DNA from: Vitis vinifera
Lineage: Eukaryota > Streptophyta > Magnoliopsida > Vitales > Vitaceae
DNA: 64,000 bases
Assembly: GCF_030704535.1 (NCBI RefSeq)
Contig: NC_081815.1
Coordinates: 4,040,501-4,104,500 of the forward strand
Direction of reading: 5' to 3'
Shown here: positions 38,084 to 50,479 of the stretch, piece after piece
How positions within the stretch are numbered: position 1 is the first letter of the stretch
Layout: each line of letters begins with the position of its first letter
Made by a program: the position numbers and the translations under genes
Notes under the pieces: generated by a model
Seen by the model: the letters and a program-made list of their open reading frames with translations, nothing else
Told to the model about the DNA's origin: nothing
The model's database searches: none

Positions 38084-39195
38084 TAAAATCTGTTGTACAT
38101 TTCTATACTTATCCAGACTTGATGTAACTACACACAGCCCACTGAGCTCACTGCTAACACTCAACCCTGATTTTCCTTCCTTTTCTTTTAAAATTCTCAA
38201 AGATTGCTCTTTCAAATCATTAATATTTCTTTTTTGTTTTTTAAAATGAAATGTCAGTAAGATTTCATATCCCAAACTTTCATATTGTGTTTGAGTGCAT
38301 TAAGAATAAAAGGAGTTCAAATCAACCATCCCTTTTACAAACTTAAATAATGTTGCCATTAAGAAAAGAGGGCTCAAGGGTTGGGATCTTGGGGTGCATT
38401 TTGGTGCATGAGAATGATTTATTGTGAGACAATTTTCCTTTCCAAGGAAAAGGGCATATTTCCAAATGATGGTCCCAAAGAAGTGGGGTGGCTCCAAATC
38501 CTTGATTGTGGGATGAATTTTGGGGAGGGAGAGGGAGATAAATAACAACAAGGTATGATTTGGTGGGGGTTGGGTTGGGATTTGCTTGGAAATCCTATTA
38601 GTATATCCCTTCTTCCTCTCTTTGTTGTTTGTCTTCATCACCTAAATCTTTTTTTTTCTTTATTTTCAAATAAAGTATTTTTATCGAATTATTTCCAATT
38701 ATTTTGTAGAAAATGGGTCCGGGTTTTATCATTGACCATCTCAATTATTTGCATCCGAAGGGTGTGTTGTTCTTTCTATCATATGGTATGTGTGATTGAT
38801 TAATAATTTCCATGATTTTAAATAATTGGATTTAGTTCTCCACTTACATACAATTATATTGTTTCTCCAATAATTTGAGTCACAGCTTGCAAATCTACAT
38901 CATGCACAATTTTGCTATAAAGAAATTGAATTGAATTTTATTTATTTAAGCTTCATAATCTTATCCTCAAGATTTTGTACTTTCGTGTGGTTCTCTAGAG
39001 GAAAAATAAATAAAAAGTAAAGAAGAAAAATGAATCCCGTGACTCTTTTGTGGCATCACACCATAAATGCAAAACCAATAAATAAATATAATTTTTTTTC
39101 CTTTTTTTTTTTTTGGAAAAAAAAAGAAAAGAAAACTCTAACTAACTGCAATGAATACATTTTCTACGCATATTTCAAAAACTGATAAATGATAT

Positions 39196-39345
39196 GCCCC
39201 TTCTCCTCCAAAAAGGCAATTGGTTGGCAGCTTTTTTTGAATATTTAAAAAAATATTTTTCCAAATTACAGGCCCCTTCTCCTCCAAAAGGGCAACTGGG
39301 TTAGCTGCTGTTTTTGAATATTTAAAATAATTTGAAGACAAAACA
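39196..39345. repeat. 76-bp tandem duplication
   Basis: GCCCCTTCTCCTCCAAAA occurs at 39196 and 39272. Each copy is followed by a GGCAA-TGG block and TTTTTGAATATTTAAAA. The copies differ at several bases. Confidence 0.82.
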
Positions 39346-39387
39346 TAAAAATATACTTTCTTTTCTTTGTATAAGAAAAAGGAAAAG

Positions 39388-39390
<3 letters not shown>

Positions 39391-39426
<36 letters not shown>
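39391..39426. repeat. (AG)n microsatellite
   Basis: About 18 uninterrupted AG units followed by a G-rich purine stretch. Confidence 0.92.
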
Positions 39427-39429
<3 letters not shown>

Positions 39430-41529
39430 GGGGAGGAGGAAGACATCAGCAGGGGGTTTCTTGGTAGGATAATAGTAGGTGATTTTGGAAAAGTGGAGAG
39501 AGCTTGTTAAGTGATTGCATATTCTACTTTGTCCTTTTGTACTTTTGATTTTGCAGAGAAAATATGGTTGTAAGGTAAGGCCAACCAGATTCTTTATTTT
39601 GCCTTTTAAAAGTTTCATCTGAATCACCGTCTATATATATCTAACTAAAGTTAGACAGAGAGCAGGCTTTCAAGGACGAATTCAGATCTTCCTTGAAGTA
39701 TTCAATTTGGATGCTCCATTCTTCCCATCCTCCCATACCCATCTTTCTTTTTCACCATCAATACCATCATCCTTTACCTCTTAATTACTGAAGTTTTGAT
39801 CCAAACCCACCCATTAGAATTTAGCAAAAATACAAGAAGCCATGATGTATGGTTAGATGAAAATGGGAAGCTTTTTAACAAGTGAAGTGAGAGGGAGAGC
39901 TAACACATAAGAGGGCTGCCTTCATTTTTTTTTTTTGAGAAAAAGAAAACTTAAAAACCTGAAAAAAATAAATGAGTAAAGGGGGTTATAAATTAGTGTA
40001 GGACCCAGAAGGGGCAGATGGCCCCTACATGTCGTGGGCATATTAAGACAAAGATTAAGCAAGGTGGGGCTGCGTAGGCACAATTGTTGGGTCAACAAGG
40101 GCATATTTCCCCACCAAAAGCACAGAGAAAAACCCCTTAAATAGACAGCCTTGTTCCCATGTGCACAAATTTAAGAGCAACATTCCAAAATAACAACCCC
40201 CTTTGTGCCCCCTCTTTCTCTCCACTCCCCAAATCATCTTTTCGGGAACAAGGAATAAGCTAACACCAACCCCCAACCCCAACCCACATTCATTTTCTTT
40301 TTACTTGGAATCCTCCTTTTTTTCTTTTTCTTTTTGGCCCCATTTACATTTCCCATTTTTCCATTCTATTTTGTGGGCTTTTGTCTCCTCTCTCGACAGG
40401 GTATTTGTCATATAATTGTCCATATCTTGGTATTATCATACATGTACTTGGTCTTTAATTTATCATTTTGTTATATTATTTAAAATTATTGAAGTGGGTG
40501 CTCGACTTGACATACTAACTTCCCCTATATCTACATGGTTGGTCCTCTTCAAAACTTTCTCCCAACTTCAATACACTTCATAAAAATAATTAACAGCCTT
40601 CAATAATTTTTCAAATTTTAGTTTATTGCATATGAAGATATTGGTTTGGCATCCTAAGATGCATAGATGTACACCTCATACTCTGTTATTCTCCAATCAT
40701 GCCCTAATTTGGGACAGCCAGCATGTAGGATCATCATGGAAATAAACTAGGCTAATTTCACTGACCACTAGCCTTCATAAAGGAAAGGGCACAGTCCCAA
40801 ATTGGTATGTCCTTTTTATTTTGCCTTTTTAAATTAAATACATAATCTAATCCACTCCAGCAGGCATTTGAGAGAAAGTTTTTGGGTCAATATAAATATA
40901 AAAAGAGAGTATTAAGGGCTTTGAAGAGGTTGGAAAAGCTATTTTTGACTTTGAAACAATATCTTCAAACGTTTTACAACCCACCCTTTCAAAACAAAAT
41001 GAGAATTGTTTTGACTCTGTTTATCCAATTTCCAAATAAAATTAATAATATTTTTGCATTTATTTATATATTTCTGAAATTAAAACCCTATTATTAAATA
41101 TGAAAAATATGTTTAGGAAATTACATGGAATGCCCTTTATCACATGACAACTTTTTTAAGAAAAACAGAGAGAAAATAAAAGAAAAGAAAGGGATAGAAA
41201 GGTACTAGGGAAAAAGGGAAGGGCAAGATGGTCTTAGAAAGAGTGAAAAGGATTAAAAAAAAAACATCTGAATCGTTGACCCTAGAATACCAATGGCGGC
41301 CCCTACGCCGTTGGCCTTGTTGCCAATCCCTCTCTCTCTACTCTTTGTATTAAAAGGAGAGGAGAAGAGAAGAGAAGACAGTGAGAACAAGTGAGAAACA
41401 TAGCCAAAGTAGATAAGAAGCATTACGAGAAAGGCGCTGCTCCACACTTGGCAAAAAAAAAAAAAAGAAAGAGAAAAAAAAAGGCTAAGGCAACACTGTT
41501 GTGTTGTTTTTGTGTCTATGTTTTCAGCC

Positions 41530-44384
41530 ATGGAGGAGGTGTGGTACTGGTTCAAGCTACTCGTGATATGCTTCATGGCGTTAGTGTTCGTGTTGAAGGT
41601 GGTAGTGTTGCTTTGGTGGAGACCCAGAAAGATCGAACACCATTTTTCCAAGCAAGGGATTAGAGGTCCCCCTTATCGTTTCTTCATAGGCAATGTCAAA
41701 GAGCTTGTGGGTCTCATGTTGAAGGCTTCTTCTCAACCCATGCCTTTCTCTCACAACATACTCCCCAGAGTTCTCTCCTTCTACCATCACTGGAAGAAAA
41801 TCTATGGTATTTCGTCTTCTTTTCTCCTCTCTTCCTCTCTTCCTCTCTCATTTCAATTTCGTTTCACCTTCTTCACAACTGCTGTATCTTCAGTTTGTGA
41901 GCTGGTTTAGAGTTGGTGAGATTGCATTCTTTTTTTCTCTTCCACCTTTCTATGGCTCCTGCAGCTCTTGGCTGGCTTTGTAAGAGCTAGTTTTGATCAT
42001 TAGAATTATGGGTGGGTTCCTCGTTATTATAATATACCCTTCAAAAATTGTGACTTTTGAGAGGCTTGTGTTGTGTCCTCTTCTTTTTAAAGCTTTTCAG
42101 GCCTTTATACAGTTTGGATGTTTGATGCTTCTTCTTCTTATTGGGTCTTTTTAAATATACAAAATTTTGTGCAATCAGATATTGTAAGTGGTCTGAGAAA
42201 ACATGGTTGAGGAGTTGAAGTAGCTATCATTTGCTTTCTTATTTTTCTGTTTCGATTCATTGAAGCTCCAACTTTGATAATGAAGTTGTGTTGTGTTTGG
42301 TAGTGGGATTATTTTTGGGCTTGCGTTGCTTCTGCTCTCTCTGTCTCTGTAGGGTCTACACTATCCATGCTCTCTGAATTAATGGCTGTCATGTTTCCTA
42401 CTCAATATTCCTCATTTTTGCTAACTCCATACATACTTGTTGAGGTTTTATTGCAGTTCTAGTTGATGTATGAACCTTCTCTTTTCCATTAAATTCCATC
42501 CTTTTCTCATTATTTGAATACTTTCCCCTATACTTTGATTTTCTTTTTTCTTTTTTGACACAATTAGAGCTGTGGTTGATCATAGGTGCAACATTTCTCG
42601 TGTGGTTCGGCCCGACCGTTCGTCTCACCATCTCCGATCCGGACCTTATTCGGGAGATTTTCGCCTCCAAGTCGGAATTCTATGAGAAGAACGAGGCACA
42701 CCCGCTTGTTAAACAGCTTGAAGGTGATGGGCTGCTGAGCCTCAAAGGCGAAAAATGGGCTCATCATAGGAAAATCATAACACCTACCTTGCACATGGAG
42801 AATCTCAAAGTAAGCTCAGATTTTAGCATTTTAATTTAAACTCAAAACCCACATTGGGTTTAATTCCAATTTTATTTTTTAAAACTATAAAAATCATAGT
42901 GATCATCATAGTCTGGTTATATAACTTATAATATTTTGTAGCTGATGGTACCGGTGATGGCGAAGAGCGTGACCGAAATGTTGGAGAAATGGATGGCAAT
43001 GTCAAAATCAGGTGAGGTAGAGATTGAAGTTTCTGAGTGGTACCAAACATTGACCGAAGATGTCATCACCCGAATGGCATTCGGCAGCAGCTATGAAGAT
43101 GGTAAGGCCATTTTCCAACTCCAAGCTCAGCAAATGGTCATGGCTGCCGAGGCATTTCAGAAAGTTTTCATCCCCGGCTATAGGTAATTTTCCAATTTTT
43201 TTTTAAATTTTTTTATTTTTACAAATATTAATATATAATTACGAGATAAGGGGGTTATTAATTGTTGAAAAATATTTTTTTTTTAAAAAATTATCAGATT
43301 CCTTCCAACCAAAAGAAACATGAATTCTTGGAAATTGGACAAGGAGATAAAGAAATCGCTGGTGAAGCTGATTGATCGGCGAAAGGAGAATAGGTGGAAG
43401 GAAAATCCGGAGAAATGTCCAAAAGATTTATTGGGGCTAATGATAGAAGAAACGGTTAAAAAGGGAGAAATGAGTTGGTGCCCATCATCCAAGATTACGG
43501 TACAGGACATTGTTGAGGAGTGCAAGAGTTTCTTCTTCGCCGGAAAGCAGACAACCTCCAATCTGCTGACCTGGACTACGGTTCTCCTTGCAATGCACCC
43601 ACAGTGGCAGGTTCGAGCACGTGACGAGGTTTTCCGTGTGTGCGGAGCACGTGATACACCAACCAAAGATGATGTTGTCAAACTTAAGACGGTAATGCCC
43701 CCCGCATTAAGACAAATTCCCATCTCCTTTGTCTTTTACTTTCCGTTTGTTTCCTGAGAAACCCACTTTTTGCTTTCTTCATTGAAACATGGAATCCAGT
43801 CATGACTCGCGGGCCGCGGCTCATGACATGCATTTAATTTTAATTTTTTTTTAATTCTTTTATCATTCCAAACACCCCCATTGTCATCATCGCACAAGGC
43901 AAATCTCACATGTTTCGTTGTGTAATCTGGTGTGCAGCTAAGCATGATCCTCAATGAGTCCCTGCGCCTCTATCCGCCCATCATCGCAGCCATCAGACGG
44001 GCCAAAACGGATGTAGAGCTGGGAGGCTACAAGATCCCCCGTGGGATGGAGCTCCTAATCCCAATCCTAGCCGTTCATCATGATCCCTTGATATGGGGCA
44101 ATGATGCAAATGAATTCAACCCGGCCCGATTCGCGGAAGGAGTGGCCCGAGCCGCCAAGCATCCGGTGGCGTTCATTCCATTCGGCCTGGGCGTCCGTAC
44201 ATGCATTGGCCAAAATTTAGCCATCTTGCAGGCCAAACTGGCCCTTGCCATAATCCTCCAACGCTTCTCCTTCACTCTTGCCCCCTCCTACCAGCATGCA
44301 CCAACGGTTTTGATGCTCTTGTACCCTCAGTACGGGGCCCCCATCACCTTTCGAACTTTATCCACACCTGATCAAGGGTCCTAA
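41530..44384 (+). CDS. CYP734A: Cytochrome P450, CYP734A-type (brassinosteroid 26-hydroxylase), 527 aa
   Basis: Coding exons: 41530-41806, 42586-42809, 42942-43183, 43298-43691 and 43938-44384. All introns are GT-AG and the total is 1584 nt. Visible P450 features: an N-terminal membrane anchor (about residues 5-31), the hinge-like WWRPRKIE, the I-helix oxygen-binding AGKQTT (329-334), ExxR as ESLR (386-389), a PERF-like NPARF, and the heme loop FGLGVRTCIG with its cysteine ligand at 468. The blocks GIRGPPYRFFIGNVKEL, FYEKNEAHPLVKQLEGDGLL and VFIPGYR match, as I recall, Arabidopsis CYP734A1 (BAS1), which hydroxylates and inactivates brassinolide and castasterone in the endoplasmic reticulum membrane. 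I chose the ATG at 41530 (MEEVWYW) because the family starts MEE; an in-frame ATG at 41518 would add four residues. All catalytic positions are intact. Confidence 0.93.
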
Positions 44385-47300
44385 ATCACTCCCATCCCCA
44401 GCCTTAGCGTGTGAGCGTATATATATGCTTTTTTCTTTTTTCCTTTTTTTTTTTTCCCGACTGAACCCAAAATATCCCTATTATTGCCTCTCAGTAGTTT
44501 GGGTTTTTCTTTTTTTTTTTTTTGGAAAAAAATGGAAAAATGAAAATATTTGTTGCCATTCTCTTAGCCTTGGTATAGTACACTGACCCATGCCTGTCTT
44601 TTTACCAAATTGTCCAGACTATCCTGGCATGTAACCCCTTTGTCAGTTGTAAGATTTAGTCAGTTGCTAACATCCACCTTTTTTTTTTTTGGTCTTTTCT
44701 TCAGTGTCTATGTCATAACTCTTATGTATGTATGCAATGTATATTTTTTGCACAATTTCTACACAGTTTTGTAACATTATTCATTCATGAACTTGAATGG
44801 TGGTTTATTATTAGATTAGTCGCTTTGGCCCTCTTAAAAATCTATCCCTACAGCTGAATTTATCCAATCGCAGGCATTGTGGGTGATTATTGATTTGCAG
44901 ATAGAGAAATGATTGATTGGATTATAGAGGTATTGATGGTCAATGGCCACTGTTTAAGATTGGGAACCCACATAAATCTAGATAAGTGTACAAGTCTATT
45001 GAACCCTTGACGTTACATATTACTATTTTTGGGCAATTGCATGGGCTCTCTTCTTTTGTTGAATGATGGGGCAGCTCTCCCTCTCGGTGAAACAGCCATT
45101 CATTCCTGCTTTAAATTACCCAATCATATGAAAATTTTGATGCATCAAGACAAATACAAATTGATCTAGAATCTTTAAGGTGATATCATCTTGAAACTCT
45201 TTTGTAACGTAGCATAAGTGTTACATTTTCTTGATACCCCATCGGGTAAAAATAGCGCACCCAAACAAATGAAGATAGCTAAAATTTCCATTTGAAGTGA
45301 TTTTGATTAAAATGTTTTTAATTTATTAAAAATATTTTTGTACGAATCACTTAAAAGACGAATCAAATATAAAGATGAACGACATTAACTTTTATTCAAA
45401 TGGGATATCATACAAGTCATTCTATGAATTAGATGAAAAAAAACATATACAAGAGAAGATGTGTTGACATGCAGATTTTCGTTCATCTTTTGGAAGCAAT
45501 GATAAGAAATGGAAATGGGGGTTTCTAAGAAAAGAGGGTAAAAATATAAAAGAAAACAGAGGGCACTCCCAAAAATGAGTGAGCTTTGTTTTACACTAGA
45601 AACTTAAAAGCAAGAGCAACATTTGCAGTACCCTAGGAATGAAATGTTCTTTTAAAGCAAAGTAACTGTAATCCAACATGCAAATGTACTTTTTCTAAAA
45701 AAGATATATATTCTTCTTTATGGGGTTTAGGGCTTTGAGTTGTAATGTAGTAAGAATTAAGATTGAGAGCAGGAGAGAGAAAGAGAGAGGGAGAGAGCAA
45801 CAGCCCTACTTTTTTTTTTTTTTTTTTTTCTTTTGTATAACTTTTTGGGATCTTCTCATGCTCTTGGGAAGCTCTTATTTTTGTTGATGGTCCCCAAGAA
45901 GCATGTGGTTGGGGATCTCTTCTTCTTCTTTTCTCTCTCTCTCTCTATCTCTAACACACACACACTTCTATTTTGGTGTTTTTATGCTTTTGTTAAAGGA
46001 ATCAAAGCATGCTATCAAGCATGTGATCCAATCCATAATTACCATACAAACCAAATTTTCAATTCCCATTGATCACCCTCTTCACCTATTGCCAATTCCC
46101 ATCACCTTTCTCGCTATGCCGACACACCCTGCTGCATTAATGCTCAGTACAACCCCTTTTTATTCTTCCTCATCACGATGCTAATCTCGGGCACTGGGCT
46201 ATGAGAATCCCATTCACATCCACCCCTCCTCTTTTTTTTCATTATCTATGCTCCTATTGCCTCTACCCTTTGCTTTCTATCTCATTAACATGGCATACAA
46301 AACAAATTATGTAATCTTTAAACTACTCATGACCCTTCTTTTTATCTGGGTTTTGTTTAATCTTCAATGCAATTCTCTCCTGATTAGTTGTAATCCATAT
46401 CATAATCTTAGTCTTTGAAATTTAATATTAGAGGCTTCTGTTGGCTTGTGCTTTGTCTTGAGCATGCTTCCACAATAACATCTAGGCATTGTCTCCTGTG
46501 ATTAATTAACCTTGCTACACGACAAAAGCGACATCCTAAGCTACCCATTCTAATTAATTGATCATCTTACATGTTTAGGGGTGATTAAAATTATCGACAC
46601 TGGCAGGTCAGGCACGTGCGATCGATCAATTGCAGATTATCTCTGCATCAATAATGCCTTAAGATTCAATCCATTTTTCTTTTTAACTTCACAAGTTGGG
46701 AAAAGAAGCATGCTTTTCACTATGATATAGGGGATGAAAATTAAAAATAGGAGTCTATGAATATGGTGGTAAAAGGTAAGGAAGCTAGCTAAGCTACTCA
46801 TTTCTTTTGTTAATAGGGGTTAAGTTATGATTAATCAATGGGTATTGAAGCTAAGAACTTAATCATATTTGAGAAGATATAGCAATATGGCAAAGCTTTT
46901 CCCCACCCCACCTTTCACAAAACTCCAAACTTGATCATGTTTTCCCATCGAGTGTCCCAAGAGCCTCAAAAGCATACACAGGCAACTGTATAAGTTATAA
47001 TACTGTGTCCAGTAGAGTAGTATATGAGACATGTGTAGTAAGTAACAGATAAGGTTGATTCCCTTCTTATTTGTGACTGATTCAAAACCAAATTATATTT
47101 CTTTGTTAAGGGAAAATGGTTTAGAATGAAGAGAAACCATAGAAATTTTAGAAGTCTGCAAGTGCTATGGTTATGGAGAATCCTCATCCCGGATTACATG
47201 TGCATGTCTGACTCTAATTCTTAAAGCCATGACACCAGGACTCCATTTTGCATGTGCATGCCCTGTTATACCATAATTATTCCCTTCTTATTTCCTCCCA

Positions 47301-50257
47301 TTTGCAGGTTGTCTTGGAGTTCAGTGTTGAAAGTGAAGAGATGGGTGATTATTCCTTGTAGTTAGTTGACTAATGGATGTGATATAACCCTTGCCCATAA
47401 ACAATTTTGTCAAATTACATAGCTTTAATGTGTTTTTTCATGTGATATGATTTATTTTAATGATGATTTCACAACATTTGAAAAACCCACCATGAAGAAG
47501 AAGATGAAGATGGCCCATTATTCATATGTAGAAAAGACAGCTAGATTGAACGTGAAAAGATTGCCAGCTCATGGTGAGGTTTTTGTTTATATTAATAAGA
47601 AATGAAGCTTGGTTTTATAGAGCCTAGCAATTTGGTTAAGATGAATGGATGAGGGAGAGTCATGTGTAATTTATTCCAAAAATGTCCCCTGTTGTTGCAC
47701 TGATGCCAAAGCATTTTAGCTGGCTCATATCTGCCCTTGCTTAATGCGACCTTGTCGGGCTGATATAGAGCAATAGGCAAACCCTTTTTTTCTACATGAT
47801 TGCCCATTTCAATACCACATTCTAATCCATATCTCACTGAGGAGTTAGCTCACCTGCCATTTTGATTGCTTATACAGAAGGGAGGATGGTGATAATACCC
47901 AACCCAAAAGCACATTTGGCTGTCTGGGGCTCTTTCCCAGACGATTCTCTTGTTTGGATTATGAGTTTTTAGGAGTTTTTTTTTTGGGGGGAAAAGGTAT
48001 TATAATATCTGGGTGATCGAAAGACGAAAGAAGATGGATTTCTTGGGGAGTGCACCACAAATTCTAGGACTGGGTTTTAGGGTGAGTTGGGCAGAGGAGT
48101 CCAACCCCAAAACCCAAATAATGCCCTTCCTGGGGGGCATCATCACATGGGAGCCCCAATCATGAAGGGATGCAAATGAGACAATGGCTGAAGATTTGGT
48201 GGAACCCCATTAATGTACAACTCATTTGTTGCCTTCCTAACAATCAATCCCTGTTACGGTGTTGAAGAAATAGGGAACTCAAATCACTCTCTATTAAAAT
48301 AAAACCAAATTTCAGTGCCCTACCTGCATTCTTCCTGTTTTAAAATTTTAGCCTGGAATGATACCTTGCAACCATTTTATTGATGGCGTCAGGCGACAAA
48401 GACTCTCTAGGGTCACATTCTCATTTTCTTTCATGAAGCTCATTTTCATTGATATATATACCCAGCATGAAAATAATGATCTGCTCTATCATGTGCCTAT
48501 CATTAAGACCTGAAATTTTGCTTCTTGTCCTTCATTTTAATTGAATGTACATGGTGTGTCCACAGTGTTGCCAACCAGGAAAGGCAAGTTTTTAATTAGG
48601 TTGAATATTACATGAACATGACTAGGATTGTTAAGAGTTATGATTTGAAAGCAACCCGGAAGGGAAGATGGGAAAGATGAATTGGGTTCAGGCTTACTTC
48701 GAGACCCAGATGACTCAAAAACCAATTTTGAAAAGGAAACAAAAAGGATTTACCCAAACATAATCGTCATAGAAAATGGTTTAGCATAGAAACTAGATAA
48801 CATCAGCTGCAGAAACGTCCAAAAGAATCCGTATTCATAACCCAGAAATCCACTACGCTTCTTAGATTCTAAAAAACAAACTTGGTGTCTTTTGAGTGGT
48901 GGTCATCCTATCACGGGTGCCATCATTGCCTTCCTAAAAAGACATGTGAAATCTGGTCAATATCCATTCTTGGAGTTTTCATATACAGTATTGGCACTTC
49001 TTGAATAGAAAATTTCACAAAATTTTTTACAGATACCATGCAACTGATTTTATTTGATATGAATCTGTCGTAAGTACAATTTAGCAAGAGAGAACAAAAG
49101 AGCACCAGAAGATGAGATGTAAAAATCACTGGCCATGAGGACAATTTGGAGGTGAATGATGTAGATTATATAAACAATTTGAAATAAGAAAGCAATATTT
49201 CTTGATTCCCCATAGCCAGTCTGGGGGAGCAGCTTTTGCATCACATCCTGCCATTATTTTCATTTTTCAGGCTACTCTGTGCTGTTATTTCCTCTTAGAA
49301 AGCTCCAAATTCTTGATAGTGGGATGTAATAGATCAAGCTGAAGAAGTGAAATTTTGACAGAATCCATTCAGCCAGACATGGATTAAAAACTTTTCTGGT
49401 TGAAGCAGCTTCAGAAATGATATTTACATTGCATAAGATCAAGCATGCTTTTGAGTAGCCGTGACAGCTTCAATACAAGACTCTGGCCCTCTGAAAGGAA
49501 AGGTTTCTGAGTTCTGATAGGAGGGGAAAAAAACAAAATGCATTTACAGTTTTGTGATGAGCTCCAGAGTGGATTCGACTTCGAGCCAAAAGTGTTCACT
49601 TTTCAGCCAGTAACATCTGCATCACAAACCACAAACACATCAAATCAGACCAGTTGAAATTGAATTTCCAGGGAGTTTGCACACACTACAAAAATGCAAT
49701 GAATGGCTCTGGATAGAGTAAAATGAAAACAAAACAAAATTGGGAAATGCAGAGTTGCTGATATCATGTATTTTCATCAAATTTCCACTGTGATATGCCA
49801 GAGCCTAACTGAAATTTGCCTAGAGGAAAGACAAAATAAGTTGTGGTTCCAGATGTAGACACTAGCCTAGTAAAAACAACTCATAATTAAAACAAGCAGC
49901 AATTTATCACCATGATGGGTCAGGGCCTGTCTAGGATAACCTACTTCTGGTTTTACTAAAACACCCTTGCAAGAAATGATGGATGATGGAAAAAGATAGG
50001 CCTCTTAGGTCTTAGACCCTTAGCAGCTACATAACTGCGAACAGGGCTGGAATTTGCAAGTTTCCTTATGGAATGAATTCTGAAAATAAAGTGACAGAAC
50101 GGGGATGCATCTTTCAATGTAAAATAAAAGATAAAACAACATACCTCCGTGCATGGTGGTAGAATGTAATTTAAAGATACAAAGGATTTTGCTAGATTTG
50201 AATGCGTAAGTGCAAAGTTGAAGGTAGCCAAAAATATAGGACAAGAGCAAAAATAGT
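44385..50257. other. Intergenic region downstream of CYP734A
   Basis: Begins with the P450 3' untranslated region. No coding exon recognised. Contents include a foldback element (45291-45360), a 20-base T run (45810-45829), and a TC/CA-rich stretch at 45930-45965. Frames at 46966-47187 and 47592-47837 have no recognisable domain. Confidence 0.5.
45291..45360. repeat. Short MITE-like foldback element
   Basis: TTTGAAGTGATTTTGATTAA is the left arm. The right arm, reversed, reads TTTTAAGTGATTCGTACAAA. The two pair imperfectly over about 30 bp around an AATTTATTAAA centre. Its ends resemble those at 19545 and 28073. Confidence 0.5.
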
Positions 50258-50479
50258 GTAAGATGGTTTGGTCATGTGAAAAAAATCACATCATTGAGAA
50301 TCGATGAAGTGGGAAGGATTAGGAAGACAAGAGGAAGGCTGAAAATGCGGGTTAAAGCTGTGAGAAAAGACTTAATGGGCTATGACTTAATTGTTGATGT
50401 AACCCCAGTGGAGCATAATGCCAAGAAACGTCAAAAAATCAAAGAATGTAAGCCATCTGAAAACACATCCACTTGTTAA
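50258..50479 (+). pseudogene. 3'-end remnant of a LINE reverse transcriptase
   Basis: Read on the plus strand from 50261, the frame gives RWFGHV, then an Arg/Lys-rich stretch with TRGRLKMRVK and AVRKDLMGYDL, ending at the stop at 50477-50479. Plant LINE (non-LTR) reverse transcriptases end in the same pattern: RWFGHV, a basic RGRP/K segment, then a KKDL motif and a region just before the stop. A stop codon sits just upstream of the visible part and no reverse transcriptase catalytic domain is nearby, so only a short 5'-truncated tail is present. Such truncation is normal for LINE insertion. No clear poly(A) tail or flanking duplication was found. Confidence 0.6.

Larger units (their letters stand above)
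32609..41350. other. Long intergenic region between RAN and CYP734A
   Basis: Starts with the RAN 3' untranslated region. No recognisable coding exon was found on either strand. Frames such as 34239-34511, 34807-35184 and 35197-35601 have no known domain and no consistent splice context. Named contents are simple repeats at 37690-37712 (GGA), 38059-38083 (TTA) and 39391-39426 (AG) and a 76-bp duplication at 39196. The last part upstream of 41530 is the P450 promoter. Confidence 0.55.

Noticed and set aside
41391..41663. A plus-strand frame overlapping the start of the P450
   Set aside because: It is in a different frame from the P450 exon and is lysine-rich from an A run; a shadow frame.
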